A DNA stretch of 24,712 bases from IMG/VR virus record IMGVR_UViG_3300042474_000439, positions 1 to 24,712 of that record; one strand, given 5' to 3'. Every line of letters begins with the position of its first letter. The first letter of the stretch is position 1. Position numbers and translations under genes: made by a program. This document shows, one piece after another, positions 14,701 to 21,792 of the stretch. Source of the DNA: a virus. The notes under the pieces were generated by a model, which had not been told where the DNA came from, made no database searches, and saw nothing but the letters and a program-made list of their open reading frames with translations.

Positions 14701-17700
14701 ATTACATCTAACTTCCATCCAGGTCCGGTAGTACCAATTCCTACATTACCTCCGTTTATCCAGTTATTTCCGCTTCCTGTAAATCTAGCAAACTCAGTCT
14801 TTGATGACGTGTGATACAGATGAAACGTGCCTGCATCTGCAGAATCGTTGTTAATCCAAATCTTGAATGATTCCCAGGCTGATACTAAATGAGTAGAAGC
14901 ACCTCCAAAGGTTATGTGGTCTTCGGAATCTGACCAAATATTTAGCTTAGACTGAAACGTTGTTGATGTAGCGGTTGTTGCATCAAGTCCCCAATCTGCC
15001 CTTCTGTCTGGTCCTATTGTAATAGACTCACTTGAGTTTATAGCAATTGCATCACTAGCGTATGTTCCATTGCCAACAGTACCAGTAAGTACTGTCCCTA
15101 CATAGAACTTAATTGGTGGCGCAGTAGTACCAATACCTACGTTGCCACCCATATATGACATATTACCAGTAGTCATTAGGGCTAAATACGAAGTACTAAA
15201 TTGACCATTTCCAGCAAATACCGTATTATATCCAGACTCTGAATACATCACAGCTGACGGACTTATAGGACTATTACTCCAAGTGGTAATTAATTTTCCT
15301 AGTCTTGTTTCTCCATTTACATCTAGTTTATAAGCAGGACTAGTAGTACCGATACCTACGTTACCGCTTGAGTTAATGAACATATTATCTGTGGTACCTC
15401 CATTTACTCTAAATGAAATTCCACGCCCTGTTGCTGAAGCTAGGTATAGGCCGTCCGCTGTTCCGTCTTGTCCGAAGACTCTATTATATCCATTTGAGGT
15501 ACCGCCAAAACCTATAGTGGAGTATGCACCATATGTTCCATCGTTACCTATAATTGCTTTATAGTTACTTCCAAATCTAGCTTCTCCTACAACGTCTAGT
15601 TTGTAACCTGGACTAGTAGTACCAATACCTACGTTACCGTCTCCGGTAATACGCATACGCTCAGTATTTGTAAAAAATCTAATAGGTCTACTTGAACTAT
15701 CTGTTCCAATAATAACTCCTGTATCTGAATTTCCCTGATACCATCCTGCTGCACCAAAATATGCATTTGGAGTTCCATTTTGATATGCTAAAAACCCCCC
15801 TCCTCCAGTAGCTCCAGTATTATAAACGCTTATACTATTGTATGCTCCGGAAGTTGTAGCTCTTATATTACCAACAACTTCAAGTTTGTCAGCTGGACTA
15901 GTAGTACCAATACCAACATTACCTCCATTTGTAACAGTTAGTACATCTCCAGCTGTATTGTTTCCTAAAGAAAGATTTGCACCAAAGCCATATACTCTTA
16001 CATTGTTACCTGCGTTGGGTCCATAATCTAGATGCCCTCCAACATAAAAAATTCCATCACTTCTCCAACCAATACCACCTACCCCCGCACCATCATTTCT
16101 AACAAAATTAACATTACTGTAATTACCCGAAGCACCAACAGTAATATTTCCTGTAATATATTGATTACCAACTACATGGAGTTTTTGACTAGGACTAGTA
16201 GTACCTATGCCTACATTACCTTCAACTATTAATCCATTTGATGGAGGTGTTACAAAGTAATTGACACCAATTGTAGCACCTGCTCTTATATGAGAGGTAT
16301 AATCACTACCGCCCTTAACTACAAAGGCAAACCCCCCACTAGATCCGTCAACCCTAAGTCCTTCACTGCCTGATCCTGTAGAAACAATGTCTAACTTAGC
16401 TCCAGGAGCAGTAGTGCCTATACCTACGTTTCCGTTACCCGGCAAATACATTGTACCTCCAGAAAGACTTACTAGGTCAGTTGTATTATTACCTATGTAA
16501 CTATTATCTGAGTTAATATAAACATTACCTCCATTAAAAGTAGCATTTCCGTTTACTCCTAAAGTACCATTTACTTCAAGTTTATATCCTGGACTATATG
16601 TACCTATACCCAAACTACCTTGAGGAATAGATAAGTTTCTCCAACCAATACCTGTTCTTACAGCCGCTATTAATCCAATATCATTAGTATAATCGTAACC
16701 AATTATTGTTTTGTATGCAGGATCTGAAGCTGAAGCAGCAGCAATAGCATAAGTATTTTCATTAGTTGGGCTAGCATCACTTGTAACTACTAATTTATTT
16801 GCAGGACTAGTAGTACTAATACCTACGTTGCCGCCAGAGGTTATTCTTACCCAGTCTACAGTGTGAGAAGCATTTCTAAAAATATGATTATCTGCGCTAT
16901 AATAATTATTTCCGTCTGTATATGGGAACCAGTTATGATATTCAGTATTTCTAGCCAACAAGTTAGCCCCACCTGCCCCTGCTGCTACAGATATTCCTGT
17001 AGGACTAGAATGTGGTGAAGTAGTATATACTGATAGTTTTGCTATAGGACTAGCAGTGCCTATGCCTACGTTACCATTATTAATTACAAAGTTTGCACCA
17101 GACTCTAAAGTTAATGCTAAGTTATTTGCCGTAGATCCATCATTGTACCCCATGTATCCTACACGACCAGGGCCTGGTTTAAACCATTCTACATAACCTT
17201 GTACTGTTGCTCCTCCTGTCTGTAATGCAACATATCCGTATGTTGATCCCAAAGATGCTCTAATTTCTCCAGCCACTTGTAATTTAGCACTAGGACCAGT
17301 AGTGCCGATACCAACGTTTCCACCTTCAAGAACAGTAATAGCTGTATTGGCCCCTAATGTTTTATTGGTCAAGGACCATCTGTCCATTCCTGTTCCAAAT
17401 GGATTTAATCCAGCAATCCATTGTCTAGTATATGTAGATGTTACGCCTGGGTACCCCGTTCCTCCAGCAGCCCATACAAATCCAACCTCCGCATCATTAG
17501 GGTTTGCTACCGCAGACTGACCCCAACTACTATCTGTAGTTCTTGAAAGAGATTTCCCTCCGTCAACGTGAAATTTTACTGCTGGAGCAGTAGTACCTAT
17601 ACCAACGTTACCTGCACTAGCTATATATAGCATTGCTGGCGTTGTGTCACCGTCTGCAGAGAATCGGATATTGCTAGTTCCAGCATATCCCGTCTTTATA

Positions 17701-17960
17701 TTCAAGTCTGCTTCCGAACCGTGAGTAGCAGCATTAAAGTATCCATACCATCCTTTAAATGTACCTCCACTACTAGTAAGTCCCATATGTACACTGCTTC
17801 CTCGTAGGTTTAAAGTACCAACTGCTCCAGCTCCAGTACCTACAACTTGTAAAGGAGCATTAGGCGTACTAGTTCCAATACCTACTGTCCCCAATACATA
17901 GGCATTCTGTTCCACGCCAAGATTAGCCTTGGCGAGTATGTCAGTTATAAATTTTCTCAT
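11796..17960 (-). CDS. Giant repeat tail fibre with C-terminal S74 intramolecular chaperone
   Basis: 2054 residues. After a short N-terminus (MRKFITDILAKANLGVEQNA) there are about 24 imperfect repeats built around GNVGIGTTSP followed by a short strand such as YKLDVNG, spaced roughly 40-130 residues apart. Between them lie variable beta-rich segments rich in Ser, Thr, Asn and Gly. The last about 100 residues match the S74 / endosialidase-type intramolecular chaperone: AFSDITVKKEV with the Ser1959-Asp1960 cleavage pair and a following Lys1964, then RAGVIAQEVQKVLPEVV, LNVAYSNMIALLIEG and a coiled coil. Such domains drive trimer folding and then cut themselves off, so the mature fibre would lose the last 96 residues. 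The repeats suggest a long segmented shaft. Spacing is 9 bp after the 477-aa gene and a 4-bp overlap with the 189-aa gene. Confidence 0.9.
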   Translation of the reverse strand: MRKFITDILAKANLGVEQNAYVLGTVGIGTSTPNAPLQVVGTGAGAVGTLNLRGSSVHMGLTSSGGTFKGWYGYFNAATHGSEADLNIKTGYAGTSNIRFSADGDTTPAMLYIASAGNVGIGTTAPAVKFHVDGGKSLSRTTDSSWGQSAVANPNDAEVGFVWAAGGTGYPGVTSTYTRQWIAGLNPFGTGMDRWSLTNKTLGANTAITVLEGGNVGIGTTGPSAKLQVAGEIRASLGSTYGYVALQTGGATVQGYVEWFKPGPGRVGYMGYNDGSTANNLALTLESGANFVINNGNVGIGTASPIAKLSVYTTSPHSSPTGISVAAGAGGANLLARNTEYHNWFPYTDGNNYYSADNHIFRNASHTVDWVRITSGGNVGISTTSPANKLVVTSDASPTNENTYAIAAASASDPAYKTIIGYDYTNDIGLIAAVRTGIGWRNLSIPQGSLGIGTYSPGYKLEVNGTLGVNGNATFNGGNVYINSDNSYIGNNTTDLVSLSGGTMYLPGNGNVGIGTTAPGAKLDIVSTGSGSEGLRVDGSSGGFAFVVKGGSDYTSHIRAGATIGVNYFVTPPSNGLIVEGNVGIGTTSPSQKLHVVGNQYITGNITVGASGNYSNVNFVRNDGAGVGGIGWRSDGIFYVGGHLDYGPNAGNNVRVYGFGANLSLGNNTAGDVLTVTNGGNVGIGTTSPADKLEVVGNIRATTSGAYNSISVYNTGATGGGGFLAYQNGTPNAYFGAAGWYQGNSDTGVIIGTDSSSRPIRFFTNTERMRITGDGNVGIGTTSPGYKLDVVGEARFGSNYKAIIGNDGTYGAYSTIGFGGTSNGYNRVFGQDGTADGLYLASATGRGISFRVNGGTTDNMFINSSGNVGIGTTSPAYKLDVNGETRLGKLITTWSNSPISPSAVMYSESGYNTVFAGNGQFSTSYLALMTTGNMSYMGGNVGIGTTAPPIKFYVGTVLTGTVGNGTYASDAIAINSSESITIGPDRRADWGLDATTATSTTFQSKLNIWSDSEDHITFGGASTHLVSAWESFKIWINNDSADAGTFHLYHTSSKTEFARFTGSGNNWINGGNVGIGTTGPGWKLDVIGDVRASSYFVGGSSGQGFSWGNFTYGSYIDVDNSQNALRIRNTSGTIMLEVNGYLNYFTGKLGIGNNSPTYNLDVTGTGRFTSGLLSDSLNAVNYPYSLTLGTSGADAGSVTITAGSTSGYNTSIYVGGGGASVAPNNIVFNTASVERMRILSSGNVGIGTTSPSGKLSIVTSGTNDLLYLNSGVNTDFAYKIVSGSDDAFVLRRQHTTQGDLSIMSWTYSGKVGIGTTSPTGKLTISQNNSGGVAALTFTEDESTIQGPSANTKILMGGNLSLNAASTWVAGTNGSERMRITSAGNIGVNTTNPYAGTGVTSVTINASSYPILAFQNNGSRTGEVIGYYNHLALNTPGFIALSPGDSEAMRITTGGNVGIGTTSPVTGLDVRTSPYSNTTARFGTARPVYIINDDPIIGFNQYYNSGWKAGTTGYSGNVGVSSAGEMYFNVSTSSVVTDNIVTQREVMRILNNGNVGIGTTSPNYKLHVSGNAYINETLFVNQLTTIEDSLIVYDNLGVGTTTPSSKFHVVTGTTGNIAIFQGGAGRYIVTGTDGSGQYIEQVGNSSGERILRIQNSNGSGAYTQLFLDGGNQRIYTSTNVNVGIGTTSPGAKFQVSGGDGIINNAFIGEVPSYTSANAQFSHTSRAVAGEYSFLSANDGETFINSKTGYNIRFRVNNNDKVIINSAGNVGIGTTSPTFTLSVQGIAQARGGVYVTQAAPTNTLILNADDTGLHKIYTNSSVDLSLGANSSTTQLYLKNGGNVGIGITSPAEILHVKSPGNNGGVRYVVFLGQNSTGYQNSFVASVQDELTDLGAGIVGTNTGSNLSFSTHPNGGSLTERMRITKTGNVGIGTTTPSYNLHVEGNTSGISIYASHDIAAFSDITVKKEVKRIENAIEKVKELNGYTYVRTDDETGTRRAGVIAQEVQKVLPEVVSANPDGTLNVAYSNMIALLIEGMKEQQATIERMQQEINELKK
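12158..17895 (-). repeat. About 24 DNA copies of the GNVGIGTTSP repeat
   Basis: Read on the plus strand, GGACTAGTAGTACC followed by a short variable step and CTACGTTNCC recurs through the fibre gene, for example near 12634, 12898, 13280, 14210, 15336, 15610 and 15895. Several copies are almost identical over 25-30 bp while the sequence between them differs. The copies encode the repeat motif in the same frame, so this is a protein repeat, not a CRISPR array. Confidence 0.9.
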
Positions 17961-17969
17961 CGAGTGGTA

Positions 17970-19403
17970 TTATGCGATTTTGATTACAAGTACTCTTAGT
18001 GTGTTAATTGGTTGTGGTAAAGCGAATCCTAGTGTTACTACGTTTGTAGTAGTGCGAATCATGTCGCACTCGATGTTGTCTCCAGTCGATATCTCGTATA
18101 CCTGCACCATCACGTCTAGCGTGCCAAGGTTGTGAGTAACGATCATGCTATTAGCTAAAGATGCAGGACCTGTTGTTGCGTAACGAAGTCCAGCAAGGCC
18201 AGATGGAGTAACAACTACCGTAGAGCTAGAAAGGGCGTTCACCTCGGCTGTTGTAGCCAACTCAACTACTCCGACTGCACTTGTAGTGGCATTTGTGCCT
18301 GCGATTCCAATACTGGTTGTTCCAGAGCCCGTAACAGCGACACCGTTAGAGCCAGTGATTGTGATTCCGGTGATGATGTCGGCGGCTAGGTCAGCAGATG
18401 TTAAGTATTTAACAATTCCACTATCACCAACCAAGTACTTGTTGCCAGAGTACCCCGCTCCAGCATCGGCGATTGATCCGATGTGGAAAGGCTGATCCAC
18501 AGTTGACCAGTAGTCTCCGCTCTCGATCCACAAGAAAGAAACGTTAGGACTAGTTCCACGCTCGATCTCAATACCTGCGTTCAGCGATGGAGCTCCAGTC
18601 TCGTTCTTGTTTAATATAATGATGTTGTCACCAATCTCTAGCGTGGTAGAGTTGATGTATGTAACAGTTCCATTTACAGTCAAGTTACCACCGATGGTTA
18701 CGGTTGTTCCGTCGTCCGTAATTGTGCTATTTACAAGCTGAGACCCGTTCCATTTGGTCAAAGTGTTTGCAGACAAAGAGCCTGCTCCAGCAAGTGCTAC
18801 GTCGTCAGCGTTAACCGTGATACCTGTACCCGCTCCAACAGTAAACGTGCGAGACGCTGTGATGTCTCCTCCGCCTGTCAAACCTGCCCCTGCTGTAAGT
18901 ACTACCGCAGAGTGGTCTGTGTTACGAGTAGACGTGGTGTCCAAGGCTACATCGTCAGCGTTGACTGTAATACCTGTACCAGCTCCGATGTTAAGCGTTG
19001 CAGACGATCCAAGCGAAATTGACCCGCCTCCGGTAAGACCCGCCCCAGCAGTAACTGTCAGTGCTGAGTTGACCAACATCGCGTTGGTAACACCACTAGC
19101 CTTGATATATAGTTGGTTAAATCCGTTTACACCAATAGACGAGTCATCATATACCGTGTTGATGGTCAAGTCCCTGGTTCCAGTGATCGAGATACCGGAT
19201 CCAGCCGTAACCGACCTAAGGTCACCACCAACGTCGATCCATGCAGTTCCGTCCCAGAAGTAGATAGACTTATCGCCAACACTGCTGTCGTAGTAAATTT
19301 GGCCCTCTACTGGAGAAGAAGGTGCCGTCGCTAAGTTCTGTATCCTAGCGTTTAAAAGTTCGTTCTGGTTTAAGTCTAAGGAGACTAAAAATTTTCTTGC
19401 CAT
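17970..19403 (-). CDS. Tail fibre / receptor-binding-type protein (477 aa)
   Basis: 477 residues. The N-terminus (MARKFLVSLDLNQNELLN) is a form I know from fibre proteins. It is followed by a GQIYYDSS ... YFWDGTAW unit (34-56). Two direct internal repeats follow: TAGAGLTGGG at 118-127 and 170-179, and GAGTGITVNADDVAL at 140-154 and 190-204. A middle segment reads SLNAGIEIERGTSPNVSFLW. The end, NSMIVTHNLGTLDVMVQVY to the last residue, forms a small beta domain with a conserved His-Asn-Leu start, also seen at the end of the 290-aa protein. It follows the 290-aa gene by 1 bp and precedes the giant fibre by 9 bp. Likely a second fibre or an adaptor of the giant fibre. Confidence 0.85.
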   Translation of the reverse strand: MARKFLVSLDLNQNELLNARIQNLATAPSSPVEGQIYYDSSVGDKSIYFWDGTAWIDVGGDLRSVTAGSGISITGTRDLTINTVYDDSSIGVNGFNQLYIKASGVTNAMLVNSALTVTAGAGLTGGGSISLGSSATLNIGAGTGITVNADDVALDTTSTRNTDHSAVVLTAGAGLTGGGDITASRTFTVGAGTGITVNADDVALAGAGSLSANTLTKWNGSQLVNSTITDDGTTVTIGGNLTVNGTVTYINSTTLEIGDNIIILNKNETGAPSLNAGIEIERGTSPNVSFLWIESGDYWSTVDQPFHIGSIADAGAGYSGNKYLVGDSGIVKYLTSADLAADIITGITITGSNGVAVTGSGTTSIGIAGTNATTSAVGVVELATTAEVNALSSSTVVVTPSGLAGLRYATTGPASLANSMIVTHNLGTLDVMVQVYEISTGDNIECDMIRTTTNVVTLGFALPQPINTLRVLVIKIA

Positions 19404-19404
19404 G

Positions 19405-20277
19405 TTAGTTTAGATAAGCTTTTCCTGAAAAAGATGATGAAAATGTTATAGTTATGTTGTTTTGGTCGACGAAATGAACGTCTCCCTCTACTTCGTTGTT
19501 TGCTGAGTCTACTACGCTTACAGACGGGAATTTGTTAAGCGTGTGTGTGATGTTCCATGTATTAGACGGAGATCCTTGAGTGAATATAAAGGTCTCTGGA
19601 GTCTGCGCTTGGTTGACCCACAGCCCCGTTCCAGAGTCATACGCTAGGACCTGATTATCCTGCGGAGAGTTGATGCTTACATCGTGCAGCTCGTAAAGCT
19701 CGTACCCGTTCTGGATGTTCACCTCGATCACCCCCTGAGTTGGATGCGACCTTACCACAACCCCAACGTACACCAAGTGATTTGGTGCAAGCTGCTTTGC
19801 TGTGGTGTATGTACCGGCAACTGTAGCGCTCAAGTACAGCTGCGTGCCCTCCGGTATAGACTGTGTGTCAAGACCTGACAGCTTCCCAATTACAACGACA
19901 AATCCGTTGCTATTGTTTGAGATACTGTCTCTAACAAACCCAAACGTCTGTGCAGAAGTTGCATCTCCAGTAGCAATGGCCTTTGTGACTCTAGGAAGGT
20001 TTCCATGTGCCCCGTTGATATAAACGATTGTCCCACGCGTAAGCGTGGCGCCGGTCTGATTGTAAACTTCGGTAATAAGGGTCGTAGAACTAGACGCAGG
20101 AACCGGTCCGATCAGTGATATTGTAACGTCACCCTCTCCAGATGCTGGACTGATGGTAATGTTTTCGCCCGCAATGATCTTAGACACGTACTTTGCGTTG
20201 ACACGCTTCAGTATGTAGTCTATTGATTTCCTTACATCAACTAAGTATTCGGAGTATTTGGTTGGCGGCCTAAACAT
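19405..20277 (-). CDS. Fibre or adaptor-type virion protein (290 aa)
   Basis: 290 residues. The N-terminus (RKSIDYILKRVNAKYVSKI) is helical, followed by GENITISPASGEGDVTISL (38-56), a sequence style shared with the GSGISITG type segments of phage fibres. A beta-rich middle holds ATLTRGTIVYINGAHGNLPR and the strand LAPNHLVYVGVVVRSHPTQG. The tail, TWNITHTLNKFPSVSVVDS to the end, resembles the last 60 residues of the 477-aa protein (H-x-L start, then beta strands), so the two may share a terminal domain. It is the first gene of the fibre operon, with its own promoter box 5 nt before the ATG. It probably attaches fibres to the virion or forms a short fibre itself. Confidence 0.8.
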   Translation of the reverse strand: MFRPPTKYSEYLVDVRKSIDYILKRVNAKYVSKIIAGENITISPASGEGDVTISLIGPVPASSSTTLITEVYNQTGATLTRGTIVYINGAHGNLPRVTKAIATGDATSAQTFGFVRDSISNNSNGFVVVIGKLSGLDTQSIPEGTQLYLSATVAGTYTTAKQLAPNHLVYVGVVVRSHPTQGVIEVNIQNGYELYELHDVSINSPQDNQVLAYDSGTGLWVNQAQTPETFIFTQGSPSNTWNITHTLNKFPSVSVVDSANNEVEGDVHFVDQNNITITFSSSFSGKAYLN

Positions 20278-20282
20278 TTATA

Positions 20283-20290
20283 CAAAGATA
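20283..20290 (-). promoter_or_regulatory. -7 box TATCTTTG of the fibre operon
   Basis: TATCTTTGTAT on the minus strand ends 5 nt before the ATG at 20277. No convincing -33 TTTG is seen. The close spacing again predicts an mRNA with almost no leader. Confidence 0.5.
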
Positions 20291-20308
20291 ACCAACTATT
20301 GCGTTAGT

Positions 20309-20572
20309 TTACTTCTTTGTTGACTTTCCGTTGCTACCCTGTCTCGCTCTGTTCTTCGACTTGTGCTCTAGAACCATCTTGCCGTCCTTGGTGTGGCTGA
20401 GGTCCATAGACTTACGCTTTCCGTAGATGCCTCGCTCACGAGCTTCGGCGTTCAGCTCAGCGCGATACTTGTTGCGTGATGGGGTAGACTGATACGCCTT
20501 CTCCTTGGAGTAGTCTCTTCCGGTAGCCTTGTTGCTACCCGGTCTAGTGTTTTTTCCTGTAATCTTTGCCAT
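20309..20572 (-). CDS. Small, very basic phage protein (87 aa)
   Basis: 87 residues, about one third Lys, Arg and His, with no hydrophobic core to speak of: it runs MAKITGKNTRPGSNK, then RNKYRAELNAEARERGIYGK and ends KSKNRARQGSNGKSTKK. A central MDLSHTKDGKMVLEHK could form a small hairpin. I recall similar short basic proteins in many marine phage genomes, but not a function. Nucleic-acid binding is a reasonable guess from charge. Its start lies inside the end of the 35-aa membrane peptide gene (29-bp overlap). Confidence 0.8.
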   Translation of the reverse strand: MAKITGKNTRPGSNKATGRDYSKEKAYQSTPSRNKYRAELNAEARERGIYGKRKSMDLSHTKDGKMVLEHKSKNRARQGSNGKSTKK

Positions 20573-20651
20573 CTAAGTACTCTCCTATAATATACGAAAT
20601 GCCTATTGTAAAGGTAACGAACAACGTCCCAAACAAGAAGCCCTCCATCAT
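20544..20651 (-). CDS. Small membrane peptide (35 aa)
   Basis: 35 residues: MMEGFLFGTLFVTFTIGI, then SYIIGEYLDGKDYRKKH. One hydrophobic helix spans residues 4-24 and the C-terminus is charged. It starts at the ATG at 20651, overlapping the preceding gene's stop by 4 bp (ATGA), and overlaps the 87-aa gene in another frame. The exact ATGA coupling and a sensible one-helix sequence argue for a real gene. An ATG one codon later (20648) is an alternative start. A role in membranes or lysis timing is possible but not shown. Confidence 0.6.
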   Translation of the reverse strand: MMEGFLFGTLFVTFTIGISYIIGEYLDGKDYRKKH

Positions 20652-20794
20652 TTCTTTTTGGCTGTCTTTGCTGACTGCTTGAATGCTTTCGCTGTCGGTG
20701 CACCCTTGGTCCCCGGCTTACGCATCTTCTCACCGCTTCCGGCTTCGATACGCTTCTTCTTTGCGTTGATGTTTGCGTACAGTCCGTTTTTCAT
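20648..20794 (-). CDS. Small basic phage protein MKNGLYANI type (48 aa)
   Basis: 48 residues, basic: MKNGLYANINAKKKRIEAGS, then GEKMRKPGTKGAPTAKAF and ending KTAKKK. I recall near-identical short proteins from other aquatic phages (conserved MKNGLYANI-AK-KRI-AGSGEKMRKPG-KGAPTA), of unknown function. The gene is linked to its neighbours by ATGA overlaps on both sides, so all three are probably translated together. The strict conservation of a short disordered-looking sequence hints at binding to nucleic acid or ribosome, which is inference. Confidence 0.8.
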   Translation of the reverse strand: MKNGLYANINAKKKRIEAGSGEKMRKPGTKGAPTAKAFKQSAKTAKKK

Positions 20795-20934
20795 CGTCCC
20801 TGTCCCTTATATTTCTTGACGTAGTTCTTCGATGTCTTCATTGAAGAGCTCTTCTTCTTAGACACAACGCCGGGGCGCTTAATCGATGCCTTTGGCTTCC
20901 ACTTGGCAGCCTCTGATTTTACTTTTGCTGCCAT
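20791..20934 (-). CDS. Small basic phage protein (47 aa)
   Basis: 47 residues, strongly basic: MAAKVKSEAAKWKPKASIKR, then PGVVSKKKSSSMKTSKN and ending YVKKYKGQGR. I do not know its function; the Lys/Ser-rich composition with KRPG suggests a disordered nucleic-acid-binding or virion-packed peptide. It begins inside the end of the 148-aa gene (16-bp overlap) and ends in an ATGA overlap with the 48-aa gene. Confidence 0.75.
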   Translation of the reverse strand: MAAKVKSEAAKWKPKASIKRPGVVSKKKSSSMKTSKNYVKKYKGQGR

Positions 20935-21365
20935 ATGTATAATCTGAAATATTCAAAATCTTCTTTTCCGCCCTCTTCAACGTAGTTCAAGTAAGCCTCG
21001 TATATCGGGCCTCCGAAACTAACTTCTTGATAAGAGGTGTCAACGCCACTGCCAATCATTTTAACAGCGTAAAATTCAACCTTGTGCTCCATTTCTTCCA
21101 CTACGTGTTTGACTTCTTCAACCTTTGCCTCAGCAACAACAACAGCTTCTTTCAGTTCGGCTTTCTCTTCTTGCTTTTGTGCAACAAGTGCTGCACTTTT
21201 GGTTTGAGCAACTTTGGTTACCTGTGAGGCCAAACTCAAATTTCTTTGAATCTTTGCCATCATCATCTCAATCTCGTCTATTGGAGGAGTGGTAACTGCC
21301 CCTACGGGAAATGCAAGTTCTACAGCCAATAAGAAAAAACAAAAGGCAATGATGAAAATCCTCAT
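20919..21365 (-). CDS. Exported coiled-coil protein (148 aa)
   Basis: 148 residues. A signal peptide is clear: MRIFIIAFCFFLLAVELAFP, with likely cleavage after VGA near residue 23. The only Cys of the signal (Cys9) is in the hydrophobic core, so it is not a lipoprotein. Residues about 30-95 are a coiled coil with a Glu/Lys/Val-rich part (KEAVVVAEAKVEEVKHVVEE). The C-terminal 50 residues form a compact-looking domain (YQEVSFGGPIYEAYLNYVEE, then EDFEYFRLYIWQQK). It overlaps the i-spanin-like gene by 4 bp. A periplasmic partner in lysis is the most likely context-based role, but the family is unknown. Confidence 0.8.
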   Translation of the reverse strand: MRIFIIAFCFFLLAVELAFPVGAVTTPPIDEIEMMMAKIQRNLSLASQVTKVAQTKSAALVAQKQEEKAELKEAVVVAEAKVEEVKHVVEEMEHKVEFYAVKMIGSGVDTSYQEVSFGGPIYEAYLNYVEEGGKEDFEYFRLYIWQQK

Positions 21366-21619
21366 AGCTTTTTAACGGTATTTATAATCCTAAGCTCAGT
21401 TATTGCAGCAGAGAGGGCAGAATCGCTTCTCTTGAGGGCATATGCCATCTTATCGATTTTGATCTCCATCGCGTCGATCTTTTTGTTGGCCTTCTCGATC
21501 TGCTCGGTGTATCCTGAGCGAAGGTCCACGTACAAGTAACCAACAACAAGCAGCATGCAGAACGCAACGGCTGCTACTGGGTTCTTTTGAAATTCAGAAA
21601 AGCTAACGGGTAGTTTCAT
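21362..21619 (-). CDS. Inner-membrane coiled-coil protein, i-spanin-like
   Basis: 85 residues. A short cytoplasmic start (MKLPVSFSEFQKNPV) is followed by one membrane helix, about residues 15-33 (AAVAFCMLLVVGYLYVDL), then a predicted periplasmic coiled coil (EQIEKANKKIDAMEIKIDKM, then LSAAITELRII). This is the layout of an inner-membrane spanin subunit (Rz type), though no lipoprotein partner is embedded or adjacent in the usual way. It follows a holin-like gene with a 4-bp overlap (21616-21619) and overlaps the exported coiled-coil gene by 4 bp, forming a compact cassette. Alternatives include a generic membrane-anchored helper. Confidence 0.75.
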   Translation of the reverse strand: MKLPVSFSEFQKNPVAAVAFCMLLVVGYLYVDLRSGYTEQIEKANKKIDAMEIKIDKMAYALKRSDSALSAAITELRIINTVKKL

Positions 21620-21792
21620 TTTTTAATAATTCCTTTTACGTAGTAAATGCATGCAAGAATTCCAGAGATGCAACCAATAACACCAACAATCATAGAAATG
21701 ATAGGTTGCCACGCTGTAGCGAATGACGCAACTGCGGCTACTCCCGTTATTGTTGTGAGGGTATTAGCCGCTGAGTCTGTTTGGTGGATCAT
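21616..21792 (-). CDS. Small two-helix membrane protein, holin candidate
   Basis: 58 residues from ATG at 21792 (MIHQTDSAANTLTTITGVAA); a longer frame exists but overlaps the preceding gene. Two hydrophobic stretches are visible, about residues 13-28 (TTITGVAAVASFATAW) and 31-53 (IISMIVGVIGCISGILACIY), with VKGIIKK as positive end. Size and layout fit a small holin. Its start shares one base with the stop of the preceding gene (TAATG) and its end overlaps the i-spanin-like gene by 4 bp. Confidence 0.75.
   Translation of the reverse strand: MIHQTDSAANTLTTITGVAAVASFATAWQPIISMIVGVIGCISGILACIYYVKGIIKK

Noticed and set aside
12158-17895. CRISPR-like array of about 24 repeated units
   Set aside because: The repeats are in frame with a single long coding sequence and encode the GNVGIGTTSP protein motif; spacing and length vary, unlike a CRISPR array.
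11796-17960. Diversity-generating retroelement target in the fibre gene
   Set aside because: No reverse transcriptase gene or template repeat is visible in the window, and the repeats show no adenine-specific variation.
18754-19263. 169-aa plus-strand frame inside the 477-aa fibre gene
   Set aside because: The Pro/Ala/Val-rich sequence is the reverse of the repeated Gly/Thr-rich fibre code; no independent start signals.
20278-20308. Short hairpin AACTA-TTGCG-TTAGTT as a terminator of the 87-aa gene
   Set aside because: The stem is only 5 bp, AT-rich and lacks a U-tract on the minus strand.
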